The notes beneath the pieces were generated by a model, which did not search any database, was not told where the DNA came from, and saw only the letters and a program-made list of their open reading frames with translations. A stretch of 64,000 nucleotides of DNA, from assembly GCF_900110505.1 (NCBI RefSeq), contig NZ_FODZ01000004.1:328177-392176 (forward strand), given 5' to 3'. Positions 18,815 to 28,157 of this stretch are shown here, piece after piece (within the stretch, counting starts at the first letter, position 1; each line of letters begins with the position of its first letter). Origin of the DNA: Luteibacter sp. UNC138MFCol5.1. GTDB taxonomy: Bacteria > Pseudomonadota > Gammaproteobacteria > Xanthomonadales > Rhodanobacteraceae. The position numbers were made by a program, and so were the translations under genes.

Positions 18815-18957
18815 GCAGGTTACCGAACAGGGGTCCGGCGATATCGTGATGGATAAAATGTGAGGCCACGGTGCAGACGCCGGGACAATCCGAGCGGCCT
18901 GCGGCCGCGGCAGGGGCCGGCCGGGTACCATGCCGGCATCCTCCCAGGGAAGCTCGA

Positions 18958-20175
18958 ATGACCTCGCATCGTGTACTGCGCCACTCCGCCCTCGTCCTCG
19001 GCCTGGCCACGTGCCTGATGGCTTCGGCCCGTGACGGCGGGCCAGCCGTCCCGCCGGTCGACGCCGTGCCGGCGAACGGCCTCGCCCGGACTCCCCCCAT
19101 GGGCTGGAACAGCTGGAACCATTTCGCCGGGCGCATCACCGCGGAAGACGTTCGCGGCATGGCCGACGCCATGGTGGCCAATGGCATGCGCGATGCGGGC
19201 TACGTGTACGTGAACATCGACGACACGTGGGAAGGTGTCCGCGACGCCTCCGGAGCCATACGCCCGAACGACAAGTTCGGCGACATGAAGGCGCTGGCGG
19301 ATTACGTGCATGCCCGGGGACTGAAGCTGGGCATCTACTCGTCGCCGGGTGCGAAGACGTGCGCCGGATTCGAAGGCAGCTTCGGCCACGAGGAACAGGA
19401 CGCACGCACCTATGCGGCCTGGGGCGTGGATTTCCTCAAATACGATTACTGCGGCGCCCGTGACCAGTATCCGGTCACCCTGGAGAACCAGCAGGCCCTG
19501 TTCCGCCGCATGGGCCAGGCGCTGCGCAGGACGGGCCGGCCGATCGTCTACAGCCTCTCGCAGTCCGGTCAGTTCGACATCTGGAAATGGGGTCCGCGGA
19601 CGGGCGCCAACCTCTGGCGCACCACGCCCGACATCAGCGACGACTGGTCATCGATGTCCGAACGCGGTTTCCGCCAGCTCGATCTGGCCGCATGGTCGGG
19701 CCCCGGCCACTGGAACGACCCGGACATGCTGGAGATCGGCAACGGCGGCATGACGATGGACGAATACCGCACCCAGATGAGCCTGTGGTCGCTGCTCCCC
19801 GCCCCGCTCCTCGCCGGCAACGACCTACGTGGCATGGACGCCGAAACCAAGGCCATCCTGCTCAACCGAGAAGTGATCGCCATCGATCAGGATCCCGCCG
19901 CCCTGCCCGCGCGTCGGCTGGAGACGCAAGGCGATGTGGAGGTGCTCGTCCGGGACATGAGCGACGGCTCGCGGGTGGTGGGCTTCTTCAACCGGGGCGA
20001 GGCGCCCGCGCGGGTCACCTTCCCGTGGAGTCGCCTTGGACAGCGGTTCGCGAAGCCGAGGAATGTGCGCGACCTCTGGAACCATCGCTCGCTCCCGACA
20101 AACGAGGGCTACGACGAAGCCCTGCCGCGGCACGGTTCCGTCCTGCTTCGCGTCGGCGCCGCTTCGGGAACCTGA
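18958..20175 (+). CDS. Secreted alpha-galactosidase, GH27
   Basis: A 405-residue glycoside hydrolase family 27 enzyme that would remove terminal alpha-galactose from plant oligosaccharides or galactomannan. An N-terminal hydrophobic signal peptide ends near residue 20-25. The catalytic barrel shows TPPMGWNSWNHF, the nucleophile Asp163 in LKYDYC, and PDISDDW, where Asp225 aligns with the acid/base residue. GHWNDPDMLEIGN and AINQDP-like AIDQDP motifs complete the family pattern. A C-terminal beta domain follows. The start at 18958 has AGGGAAG upstream. It is monocistronic. Confidence 0.93.
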   Translation: MTSHRVLRHSALVLGLATCLMASARDGGPAVPPVDAVPANGLARTPPMGWNSWNHFAGRITAEDVRGMADAMVANGMRDAGYVYVNIDDTWEGVRDASGAIRPNDKFGDMKALADYVHARGLKLGIYSSPGAKTCAGFEGSFGHEEQDARTYAAWGVDFLKYDYCGARDQYPVTLENQQALFRRMGQALRRTGRPIVYSLSQSGQFDIWKWGPRTGANLWRTTPDISDDWSSMSERGFRQLDLAAWSGPGHWNDPDMLEIGNGGMTMDEYRTQMSLWSLLPAPLLAGNDLRGMDAETKAILLNREVIAIDQDPAALPARRLETQGDVEVLVRDMSDGSRVVGFFNRGEAPARVTFPWSRLGQRFAKPRNVRDLWNHRSLPTNEGYDEALPRHGSVLLRVGAASGT

Positions 20176-20293
20176 GACTCACGCCATCTGTTCGGCGATC
20201 GGGCGCGTACGGTCGGACCCGGCCGTAACGCCATCATCGTGGACAGCCGCATAATGTCGCGATGACGGTGCCGGACGGCCCGACGCATAGACG

Positions 20294-21328
20294 ATGCAAG
20301 ACCGAATGACCCGCCGCATGGGAACACATCAGGACGCCCTCTCCGCGACGGTGCCTATTTCCATTGTCAACGGCTTCCTGTCGGGGGCCGATCGCGCCGC
20401 CGTGTCGCGTCTCGCCGAGCGATCCGGCATTCCGCCGGGACTGCTTCGCAAACCCGGCGCGCGCGTCACGCAGGAGCAGTTCTCGCAGCTGTACCGTCTG
20501 CTGGCCGCCGAATTCGACGACGAGATGCCGGGTATCTTCAGTCGGCCGCTGCGTGGCGGGTCGCTGAAGTTCCTTTGCCTGAGCCTGCTCGATGCGCCGC
20601 GCCTCGAGGTGGCCCTGCACCGCTACTGCCAGTTCTTCCATCTGATCCTCGACGACTTCCAGCTCACGCTGCACAGCGAGGACGGCGTCGGGGCGCTGGA
20701 GCTGACGACCCCGGCGGAGGGTCCGGGCGTCACGCCGCTGGGCAAGATGCTCATGCTCAAGCTCGCCCACGGCGTCGCCTCGTGGCTGGTGCGGCAGAAC
20801 ATCCCGCTCGACGACGCGCTGTTCGACTTCCCCGCCCCGTCGCTGGCCAGCGATTATCTGTACCTGTTTCCGGGTCCGGTGCATTTCAGGCAGCGCTCCA
20901 CGCGCATCGCGTTTCCCGCGAGCTTCCTCGATCTGCCGGTGCGGCAGCGCAAGGCGGACCTGCGCCGTTTCCTCGATCGCGCACCCGAAGACTGGATCTT
21001 CGTCTCGCTGGCCACGCAGATGACCTGCCACCGGGTGCGGCAGCGCATCGTCGCGCTGCTGCCGGACATGCCGACCACCGGCGACGTCGCGGAAAGCCTG
21101 TTCTGTTCGGAGCGCACGCTGTGCCGCAAGCTCGCCGTCGAAGGCACCACCTTCCAGGCGATCAAGGACGAAGTGCGTCGCGATATCGCCATCCGGACGC
21201 TGACGCATACGAACGCCTCCATCGCGGAAGTCGCGGGCGCCGTGGGTTTCGACAACCCGACCGCGTTCCACCGCGCGTTCCGCCGCTGGACGGGCAGCAC
21301 CCCGGGCGCGTACCGCAGCCCGGACTGA
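20294..21328 (+). CDS. AraC family regulator with arabinose-binding-like N-terminus
   Basis: A 344-residue protein. The N-terminal two thirds match the AraC ligand-sensing family (PF12625 type) and the C-terminal 100 residues form a double helix-turn-helix, with FCSERTLCRKLAVEGTTF and IAEVAGAVGFDNPTAFHRAFRRWTG. Regulators of this subtype often sit beside fatty-acid or acyl-CoA oxidation genes, and the next gene is an acyl-CoA dehydrogenase 115 bases downstream on the same strand, so activation of that gene by an acyl ligand is a reasonable inference. In-frame ATGs at 20294, 20306 and 20318 are possible starts. Confidence 0.87.
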   Translation: MQDRMTRRMGTHQDALSATVPISIVNGFLSGADRAAVSRLAERSGIPPGLLRKPGARVTQEQFSQLYRLLAAEFDDEMPGIFSRPLRGGSLKFLCLSLLDAPRLEVALHRYCQFFHLILDDFQLTLHSEDGVGALELTTPAEGPGVTPLGKMLMLKLAHGVASWLVRQNIPLDDALFDFPAPSLASDYLYLFPGPVHFRQRSTRIAFPASFLDLPVRQRKADLRRFLDRAPEDWIFVSLATQMTCHRVRQRIVALLPDMPTTGDVAESLFCSERTLCRKLAVEGTTFQAIKDEVRRDIAIRTLTHTNASIAEVAGAVGFDNPTAFHRAFRRWTGSTPGAYRSPD

Positions 21329-21443
21329 CGCTCCGGCCAGGGTGGCGGATTTTGTCAGTACCTCGGCGGGATTCGGTAACCCGCCGCCATGCCGGATGCC
21401 TACGATGGCGGGTGACGCATTCCGCCATCGACTGGATACCCGC

Positions 21444-23234
21444 ATGACATACGCCGCCCCCGTGAAGGACATGACCTTCGTGCTCGAGCACCTCGTCGGC
21501 ATGGACCGCATCGCCGGTCTTCCCGGCATGAGCGAGGCCACGCTCGACCTCGCGCGCGCCGTGCTGGAGGAAGCCGCGAACCTGAGCGGCGAGGTCCTCG
21601 CCCCGCTGAACGCCGCGGGCGACCGCCAGCCCAGCCACTGGGACGACGGCAAGGTCACCTCGTCGCCGGGCTTCCGCGACGCGTACAAGCACTACGTCGA
21701 CGGCGGCTGGCAGGGCATCTCGCATCCGGGCGAATACGGTGGCCAGGGCCTGCCCAAGGTGATCTCGGCACCGTGCGCGGAGATGCTGCAGGCGGCGAAC
21801 CTGTCGTTCGGCCTGTGCCCGCTGCTCACCGATGGCGCGATCGAGGCGCTGCTCACCGCCGCGTCCGACGAGCTGAAGGAGCGCTATCTTCCGAAGCTGA
21901 TCGCCGGCGAATGGACCGGCACCATGAACCTCACGGAGCCGCAGGCCGGATCGGATCTGGCGCTCCTGCGCGCGCGCGCCGAACCGCAGGCCGATGGCTC
22001 GCACCGGATCCACGGCACGAAGATCTTCATCACCTGGGGTGAGCACGACCTCACCGACAACATCGTGCACCTCGTGCTGGCCCGCGTGCCGGACGCACCG
22101 GAAGGCATCAAGGGCATCTCGCTCTTCGCGGTGCCGAAGTTCCTCGTCGGCGACGACGGCGCGCCCGGCGAACGAAACGCGGTGGAATGCGTGTCGATCG
22201 AGCACAAGCTCGGCATCAAGGCGAGCCCCACGGCCGTGCTGCAGTACGACGGCGCGGTCGGTCATCTGGTCGGCGAGGTCAATCGCGGCCTCGAGTACAT
22301 GTTCGTGATGATGAACGCCGCGCGGTACGCCGTCGGCCTGCAAGGCGTCGCGGTCGCCGAGGCGGCCTATCAGAAAGCCGTCGGCTATGCGCGCGACCGC
22401 GTGCAGAGCCGCCCCGTCGACGGCTCGGCGAAGGGCGCCGTGGCGATCATCCGGCACCCCGATGTCCGGCGCATGCTCATGGAGATGCGCGCCCTGACCG
22501 AAGGTGCGCGTGCCCTCGCCTATGTCGCGGCGGGCTACTCGGATGTGGCGCACCATGTCGCCGACACCGACGAGCAGGCGCTGCATCGCGCCGCCTACGA
22601 ATTCCTCGTGCCGATCGTGAAGGGCTGGAGCACCGAACGTTCGATCGACGTCGCCAGCCTCGGCATCCAGATCCACGGCGGCATGGGCTTCGTCGAGGAA
22701 ACCGGTGCGGCGCAGTTCCTGCGCGATGCCCGCATCCTGACGATCTACGAAGGCACGACGGCGATCCAGGCGAACGATCTGGTGGGCCGCAAGACCCTGC
22801 GTGACCGCGGCGCGACGGCAGGCTGGTTCCTGCAGAAGATCGACGGCACGCTGGCCGAACTCGACGCCCACGCCGACGCGGCGACGCCGGCTTTCGAGAC
22901 GATGCGCCGGAACCTGCGGGCCGGCCGCGACCTCATGGCCGATGCCATCGCGTTCCTGCTCCAGAACGCCGCGGAGCGCCCGAACGCCGTTTACGGCGCC
23001 GGCGTGCCCTACCTCGAACTGTGCGGCGTGGTGCTGTGCGGATGGCAGATGGCGCGCGCCCTGCTGCTTTCGACCGCCAGGCGCCACGAGGATCCGGACT
23101 TCCACGCGACGAAGATCGCGACGGCGCACTTCTACGCCGCGCACGTGCTGCCGCGCGCCAGCAGCCATGCCGCCACGATCCGTTCGCCCGACGCGATCGA
23201 GGACGCGCTGGCGCTCGATCCCGCGCAGTTCTGA
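21444..23234 (+). CDS. Acyl-CoA dehydrogenase with C-terminal extension (DmdC-like)
   Basis: A 596-residue FAD enzyme that oxidises an acyl-CoA to the enoyl-CoA. It has the dehydrogenase N-terminal, middle (MNLTEPQAGSDL) and C-terminal domains, plus the extra C-terminal domain typical of the 590-600 residue subfamily often labelled 3-methylmercaptopropionyl-CoA dehydrogenase. The catalytic glutamate is expected in IYEGTTAIQ. The substrate cannot be assigned; the DmdC label is used loosely for this subfamily. Electrons would go through ETF to the ETF-ubiquinone oxidoreductase encoded 12 bases downstream. The start at 21444 opens the family's usual N-terminus. Confidence 0.9.
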   Translation: MTYAAPVKDMTFVLEHLVGMDRIAGLPGMSEATLDLARAVLEEAANLSGEVLAPLNAAGDRQPSHWDDGKVTSSPGFRDAYKHYVDGGWQGISHPGEYGGQGLPKVISAPCAEMLQAANLSFGLCPLLTDGAIEALLTAASDELKERYLPKLIAGEWTGTMNLTEPQAGSDLALLRARAEPQADGSHRIHGTKIFITWGEHDLTDNIVHLVLARVPDAPEGIKGISLFAVPKFLVGDDGAPGERNAVECVSIEHKLGIKASPTAVLQYDGAVGHLVGEVNRGLEYMFVMMNAARYAVGLQGVAVAEAAYQKAVGYARDRVQSRPVDGSAKGAVAIIRHPDVRRMLMEMRALTEGARALAYVAAGYSDVAHHVADTDEQALHRAAYEFLVPIVKGWSTERSIDVASLGIQIHGGMGFVEETGAAQFLRDARILTIYEGTTAIQANDLVGRKTLRDRGATAGWFLQKIDGTLAELDAHADAATPAFETMRRNLRAGRDLMADAIAFLLQNAAERPNAVYGAGVPYLELCGVVLCGWQMARALLLSTARRHEDPDFHATKIATAHFYAAHVLPRASSHAATIRSPDAIEDALALDPAQF

Positions 23235-23246
23235 CCGGAACGCATC

Positions 23247-24932
23247 ATGACGCCAGAAGCACTCCTCGCCGCCCACGGCCCACGCGAATCCATGGACTAC
23301 GACGTCGTGGTCGTGGGTGCCGGTCCCGGCGGCCTCGCCACCGCCATCCGCCTGAAGCAGCTCGCCGCGGCCGCGGGGCGCGAACTGTCGGTCTGCGTTC
23401 TCGAAAAGGGCTCCGAACCGGGGGCGCACATCCTTTCCGGCGCGATCATGGACCCGAGGGCCCTCACCGAACTCTTCCCCGACTGGAAAGAGCGCGGCGC
23501 GCCCCTGACCCAGCCGGTCACCCGGGACGAGTTCCTGTTCCTCGGCGAAAGCGGCGCCCGCGCCACGCCGGAGTGGCTGCTGCCGGCGTGCTTCCACAAC
23601 CGAGGCAACTACATCGTCAGCCTGGGCGCCGTCGTGCGCTGGCTGGCGACGCAGGCCGAAGCGCTGGGCGTGGAGATCTTCCCCGGCTTTCCCGCGGCGG
23701 AAGTCCTGTACGACGACGCGGGTGCGGTCAAGGGCGTGGCGACCGGTGACATGGGTATCGGCAAGGATGGCCAGCCGACCGACCAGTTCCAGCTCGGCAT
23801 GGCGTTGCACGCCCGCTACACGATCTTCGCCGAAGGAGCGCGCGGTCAGCTCGGCCGCGAACTCATCGACCGATTCCGCCTCGACGACGGGCGCGATCCG
23901 CAGAGCTACGGTATCGGCATCAAGGAGCTGTGGCAGGCCGATCCCGCGCGACACCAGCCGGGGCTCGTGGTGCACACCGCCGGATGGCCGCTGGAGGACG
24001 ACACGTACGGCGGCTCGTTCCTCTATCACGCGGAGGACGGCAAGATCGCCGTGGGCTTCGTCGTCGGTCTGGATTACGGCAACCCCTGGCTCTCACCCTT
24101 CGACGAGTTCCAGCGCTTCAAGACGCATCCGTCGATCCGCAAACACCTCGAAGGCGGCACGCGGATCGGATACGGCGCGCGAGCCATCACCGCGGGCGGT
24201 CTGCTCTCGCTGCCGAAGACCGTCTTCCCCGGCGGCGCGCTCGTGGGTTGCGAAGCCGGTTTCCTCAATGCGAGCCGCATCAAGGGCAGCCATGCGGCGA
24301 TCAAGACCGGCATGCTCGCCGCCGAGGCGGCGTTCGTCGCCATCGCCGAGGGTCGCGCGCACGACGAGCTGAGCGCGTATCCGGCGGAGTTCGAGCGGAG
24401 CTGGCTGCATGCCGAACTGCGCCAGGCGAAGAACTTCAAGCAATGGTTCAAGAAGGGCCGCGCCGTCGCGACGGCGATGACCGGTATCGAACAATGGCTG
24501 CTGCCGAAGCTCGGCTTCCGCGAGCCGCCCTGGACGCTTCATCACCATACGCCCGACCACGCCAACCTGCGCCCGGCCGCGACGAGTCCGCGGATCGTCT
24601 ACCCGAAACCCGACGGCGTGCTCACCTTCGATCGCCTGAGTTCGGTGTTCCTCTCCAGCACCCACCACGACGAAGACCAGCCGGCGCATCTCACGCTGAA
24701 GGACCGCTCGCTGCCCGTGCGCGTGAACCTAACGCAGTACGCCGGCCCGGAGGCCAGGTACTGCCCCGCGGGCGTCTACGAGTACATCGGCGTCGACGAA
24801 GGTGCGCCCAGGCTGCAGATCAACGCGCAGAACTGCGTGCACTGCAAGACCTGCGACATCAAGGATCCGATGCAGAACATCGTCTGGGTCGCGCCACAGG
24901 GTGGTGGCGGACCGAACTACGCGGGCATGTGA
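23247..24932 (+). CDS. Electron transfer flavoprotein-ubiquinone oxidoreductase
   Basis: A 561-residue ETF-QO. An FAD-binding VVVGAGPGGLATAIRLK motif starts the protein near residue 20. The C-terminal ferredoxin domain has the 4Fe-4S cysteines in YCPAGVYEY and QNCVHCKTCDIKDP. It passes electrons from ETF to the quinone pool at the inner membrane. It directly follows the acyl-CoA dehydrogenase, and the two form an oxidation module under the AraC regulator. Length and motifs are normal. Confidence 0.95.
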   Translation: MTPEALLAAHGPRESMDYDVVVVGAGPGGLATAIRLKQLAAAAGRELSVCVLEKGSEPGAHILSGAIMDPRALTELFPDWKERGAPLTQPVTRDEFLFLGESGARATPEWLLPACFHNRGNYIVSLGAVVRWLATQAEALGVEIFPGFPAAEVLYDDAGAVKGVATGDMGIGKDGQPTDQFQLGMALHARYTIFAEGARGQLGRELIDRFRLDDGRDPQSYGIGIKELWQADPARHQPGLVVHTAGWPLEDDTYGGSFLYHAEDGKIAVGFVVGLDYGNPWLSPFDEFQRFKTHPSIRKHLEGGTRIGYGARAITAGGLLSLPKTVFPGGALVGCEAGFLNASRIKGSHAAIKTGMLAAEAAFVAIAEGRAHDELSAYPAEFERSWLHAELRQAKNFKQWFKKGRAVATAMTGIEQWLLPKLGFREPPWTLHHHTPDHANLRPAATSPRIVYPKPDGVLTFDRLSSVFLSSTHHDEDQPAHLTLKDRSLPVRVNLTQYAGPEARYCPAGVYEYIGVDEGAPRLQINAQNCVHCKTCDIKDPMQNIVWVAPQGGGGPNYAGM

Positions 24933-24939
24933 CCGTCAC

Positions 24940-24959
24940 GGGGCGACACGCGTCGCCCC
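24940..24959. terminator. Bidirectional hairpin terminator
   Basis: A perfect 8-base stem (GGGGCGAC with GTCGCCCC) with a 4-base loop, placed between the convergent ends of the ETF-QO gene and the GntR gene. No U-tract follows on either strand, so termination strength is uncertain. Confidence 0.6.
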
Positions 24960-24967
24960 CTGCCCCG

Positions 24968-25792
24968 CTACGTCCGCGAACGCTTGCTTCGCGTGGCGGC
25001 GTTTCCCACCAGCGACGGGTCGTGGATGATGTGGCCCGCGCTCAGCGTGTCGATCGCGTCGCCCGGCACTTCCATCAGGATGCGGCTGTACCGTGGCGTG
25101 AGGTGCGCGGTGACGTACATCACCGGACGTCCGGTGTGATCGTGCATCACGCGCGACATGCGGATCAGCGCGGTGCTGAGGTCGCATTCGAGCAGCTTCG
25201 CGCGATACGGATCCGCCGACTCGGCGCTGATCTCCTGCACCACGCGTCCGAAGCGCACGCCCATCGCGTTGAGCAGCGCGTACATCGGACTGCGCTTCAG
25301 CGCCGCCGTCGTGATGTCCTTGCCGATGTCCGCCGGCACCCAGGCTTCGGTGATCATCAACGGCGTGTCGCTGGCGACGCGCACGCGCACCGCGTGCACG
25401 ACGCGGCCCGGACGCGGAATCCGCAGGAACGCGTTGATGCCAGGAGGCGGCGCGATCGTTTCGAGCGTCACGACGCGCACATCCGTCGACTGCGCGGTGT
25501 GTTTCAGTTCGTCGATGAAGCTCAGCGCCGATAGATTCGCACCGGTGGTGAGGTTGTCGGTGACGTAGGTGCCGCTGCCGTGACGGCGCTGCACGAGTCC
25601 TTCCGCTTCGAGATCGGCGAGCGCTCTGCGCACCGTCGCACGCGCCACGCCGAAGAGCTGCACGAGCGCCTCTTCCTTCGGCAGCGCCGTGCCCGGTGCG
25701 TAGGTCCCTTGCGCGATGCCGTCCTTGAGCACGAGGAAAATCTGCCTGTGCAAGGCCGTCCCTTTTGTGCGCGTAAGTCCTTCATTTTTCAT
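24968..25792 (-). CDS. GntR family regulator with UTRA domain (HutC type)
   Basis: A 274-residue regulator. The winged helix is at residues about 5-70, with LPKEEALVQLFGVARATVRRAL and RRHGSGTYV. The C-terminal UTRA ligand-binding domain follows. It is divergent from the catabolic operon and an inverted repeat lies between them, so it probably represses that operon and responds to its substrate or an intermediate. The start is uncertain: 25792 is chosen because an earlier in-frame ATG at 25825 falls in the inverted repeat itself. No strong ribosome site marks any candidate. Confidence 0.88.
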   Translation of the reverse strand: MKNEGLTRTKGTALHRQIFLVLKDGIAQGTYAPGTALPKEEALVQLFGVARATVRRALADLEAEGLVQRRHGSGTYVTDNLTTGANLSALSFIDELKHTAQSTDVRVVTLETIAPPPGINAFLRIPRPGRVVHAVRVRVASDTPLMITEAWVPADIGKDITTAALKRSPMYALLNAMGVRFGRVVQEISAESADPYRAKLLECDLSTALIRMSRVMHDHTGRPVMYVTAHLTPRYSRILMEVPGDAIDTLSAGHIIHDPSLVGNAATRSKRSRT

Positions 25793-25824
25793 GCAGTGCA
25801 GCATAACAGACGCTTGACGCCCCA

Positions 25825-25850
25825 TGTCTAGTTGTTCAACACTCTAGACA
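25825..25850. promoter_or_regulatory. Inverted-repeat operator for the GntR regulator
   Basis: TGTCTAG and CTAGACA arms are separated by 12 bases, with a second small palindrome GTTGTTCAAC nested inside. The site is 31 bases before the lyase start and overlaps the likely promoter; a TTGACG hexamer sits at 25814-25819. Assignment to the adjacent GntR protein is by position. Confidence 0.6.
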
Positions 25851-25881
25851 ACTTTGGTGGGTACGGAACGGGTGTCGGTGT

Positions 25882-26751
25882 ATGTCTGAATCCTCGGGAC
25901 TCGGTGCGTTGCTCGCGGCGCCCGGCATGACGATCGTGCCGGGTGCGTACGACGCGATCGGTGCGCGGCTGATCGAAGAGGCCGGCTTCGCCGCCGCGTA
26001 CATGACCGGCGCGGGCACCGCCCTCGCACGCGGCTACCCCGACCTCGGCCTGATCACCATGACGGAGATGGTCGAGAACGCCGGCACGATGGCGCGCGCG
26101 ATCGGTATCCCCCTGATCGCCGACGCGGACACCGGCTTCGGTAATGAACTGAATGTCACCCGCTGCGTCCGCGAGTACGAAGCGCGCGGCGTCGCGGCGA
26201 TCCACATCGAGGATCAGGTGATGCCCAAGCGCTGCGGCCACCTCGACGGCAAGGAAGTCGTGTCGCGTCAGGAATTCCTGGCCAAGGTCCGCGCCGCCGT
26301 GGCGGCGCGCCGCCATCCCGGCTTCGGCATCATCGCGCGCACCGACGCCCGCGCCGTGCTCGGTTTCGACGAGGCCGTCTGGCGCGCCAACGCGGCGCTC
26401 GACGCGGGCGCCGACATGGCGTTCGTCGAAGCCACGCAGACGCTCGACGAAGCGGCGTCGGTACCACGACTCGTCGCCGGTCCCTGCGTCCTCAACGTCG
26501 TGCCCGGCGGTCGCACGCCTCTGTCGGATCTCGGCGAGGCGGAGTCGATGGGCTACCGGATGGCGATCCTCCCGGCACTGGTCTTCATGGCCACGATCGA
26601 CGCCGCCGACGCCGTGCTGGCGACGCTTCGCCGCACGCGGGTATCGCCGCCGCGCGAGCAGAACATCACGCAGATGTTCCGCCGGTTCGATGCCGATCGC
26701 TGGGACGCGCTGCGTTCGCGTTTCCTCGGCGAGGACGTGACGACGCCATGA
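25882..26751 (+). CDS. Isocitrate lyase/PEP mutase superfamily lyase
   Basis: A 289-residue TIM-barrel enzyme of the group containing 2-methylisocitrate lyase, 2,3-dimethylmalate lyase and oxaloacetate decarboxylase. It has the metal-binding DADTGFG (residues 81-87) and the lyase signature KRCGH (116-120) with its catalytic cysteine, so a C-C cleaving lyase is more likely than a PEP mutase. No methylcitrate synthase is nearby. Next to LeuC/LeuD-like hydratase genes, the best inference is cleavage of an alkylated malate to pyruvate plus a short acid, as dimethylmalate lyase does. Its stop overlaps the next start as ATGA. Confidence 0.85.
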   Translation: MSESSGLGALLAAPGMTIVPGAYDAIGARLIEEAGFAAAYMTGAGTALARGYPDLGLITMTEMVENAGTMARAIGIPLIADADTGFGNELNVTRCVREYEARGVAAIHIEDQVMPKRCGHLDGKEVVSRQEFLAKVRAAVAARRHPGFGIIARTDARAVLGFDEAVWRANAALDAGADMAFVEATQTLDEAASVPRLVAGPCVLNVVPGGRTPLSDLGEAESMGYRMAILPALVFMATIDAADAVLATLRRTRVSPPREQNITQMFRRFDADRWDALRSRFLGEDVTTP

Positions 26752-28157
26752 CCGCCCGTACTCTCTTCGACAAACTGTGGGACGCGCACGTGGTGCGCGA
26801 CCTCGGCGACGGCTGGGCCCTGCTCCACATCGATCGCCACCTGCTGCACGACCTCTCCGGGCCGCCGGCACTCGCGGAAGTCGCCGAACGTGGCCTCGGT
26901 CTCCACGACGCCCGCCTCGTGTTCGCGACGCCGGACCACGCCGTGTCGAGCCAGCCGGGACGTGTCGCCACCACGTTTCCACAAGGCGGAAAGTTGCATG
27001 CGGCCCTGAAGAGCCGCAGCGCGGCGATGAACGTGCGCCTGTTCGACCTCGGCGAGCCGGGCCAGGGCATCGTCCACGTGATGGGCCCGGAACTCGGCAT
27101 CGTGCTCCCGGGCTTGACGGTCATCTGCGGCGACAGCCATACGTGCACGAACGGCGGCCTCGGCGCGCTCGCGTTCGGCGTCGGCTCGTCGGAGAGCACG
27201 CATGCGCTCGCCACGCAGACCTTGCGGATGCGCAAACCCAGGGAGCTGCGCATCCGTTGCGAAGGACGCCTTGGCGCCGGCGTGACGGCGAAGGACCTCG
27301 CGCTGCACATCATCGGGAAGCTGGGCGCTTCCGCCGGCGTCGAGAGCGTCATCGAATACACCGGCCCCGCCATCGAGGCCCTGGGCGTCGAAGGGCGACT
27401 CACGCTGTGCAACCTGTCGGTGGAGCTCGGCGCGCGGGCTGGCATCGTCGCGCCGGACCAGCGCACCTTCGATTACCTGCGCGGCCGTCCCTTCGCGCCC
27501 ACCGGCGAGGACTTCGATCGGGCCGTGGCTCACTGGCGCACCCTCGCCAGCGATCCGGATTCGCAGCCGGACCGCGAGGAAATCATCGACGCCTCGGCGG
27601 TACGCGCCACCGTGACCTGGGGCACCAGTCCCGAACATGCCCTGGCGATCGACGCCAACGTCCCGGATCCGATGGACGTGCGCGAGGCGACGCAGCGCGA
27701 GGCGCTGCGTGCCGCGCTGGACTACATGGGCCTGACCGCCGGGCAGCCGATCGCGGGGACGCCCGTGGACTGGGTATTCATCGGCTCCTGCGCCAACGCG
27801 CGCCTGAGCGACCTGCGCGCCGCGGCCGAGGTCGCGCGCGACCGGCACGTCGCGCCGGGCGTCACGGCGTGGGTGGTGCCGGGATCCGAATCCGTCAAGC
27901 GCGCCGCCGAAGCCGAAGGGCTGCACGATGTCTTCCTCGCCGCCGGGTTCCAGTGGCGCGAGCCGGGCTGCAGCATGTGCGTGGCGGCCAACGGCGAACG
28001 CGTGCCGCCGGGCCAGCGCTCGGTATCCACGTCGAACCGCAACTTCGTCGGGCGCCAGGGACCCGGTGCGCGCACGCACCTGGCGAGTCCGCCGATGGCG
28101 GCCGCCGCCGCGATCGCGGGCGCGATCGTCGACGTGGCGCAGGTGACGGGAGCATGA
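26748..28157 (+). CDS. Aconitase-superfamily hydratase large subunit (LeuC-like)
   Basis: A 469-residue large subunit of a LeuC/DmdA-type hydro-lyase. The three cluster cysteines are C348 (FIGSCANARLSDL), C408 and C411 (EPGCSMC). The end of the protein keeps the family pattern STSNRNFVGRQGPGARTHL. The loop around residue 130 reads GDSHTCTNGGLGA where biosynthetic LeuC usually has an HT(S/A)THGAFG form, a hint of another substrate. There is no leuA or leuB nearby. With the lyase before it, hydration of an alkylmaleate is the leading inference. It overlaps both neighbours by 4 bases (ATGA), implying coupled translation. Confidence 0.87.
   Translation: MTARTLFDKLWDAHVVRDLGDGWALLHIDRHLLHDLSGPPALAEVAERGLGLHDARLVFATPDHAVSSQPGRVATTFPQGGKLHAALKSRSAAMNVRLFDLGEPGQGIVHVMGPELGIVLPGLTVICGDSHTCTNGGLGALAFGVGSSESTHALATQTLRMRKPRELRIRCEGRLGAGVTAKDLALHIIGKLGASAGVESVIEYTGPAIEALGVEGRLTLCNLSVELGARAGIVAPDQRTFDYLRGRPFAPTGEDFDRAVAHWRTLASDPDSQPDREEIIDASAVRATVTWGTSPEHALAIDANVPDPMDVREATQREALRAALDYMGLTAGQPIAGTPVDWVFIGSCANARLSDLRAAAEVARDRHVAPGVTAWVVPGSESVKRAAEAEGLHDVFLAAGFQWREPGCSMCVAANGERVPPGQRSVSTSNRNFVGRQGPGARTHLASPPMAAAAAIAGAIVDVAQVTGA

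Noticed and set aside
21162..24029. A 955-codon minus-strand frame opposite the acyl-CoA dehydrogenase and ETF-QO genes
   Set aside because: Composition is typical of an antisense shadow in GC-rich DNA, and the plus-strand genes have full family motifs.
25882..26751. Methylcitrate cycle prpB
   Set aside because: The enzyme has the right superfamily, but no prpC (methylcitrate synthase) or acnD is present; the hydratase is split LeuC/LeuD-like.
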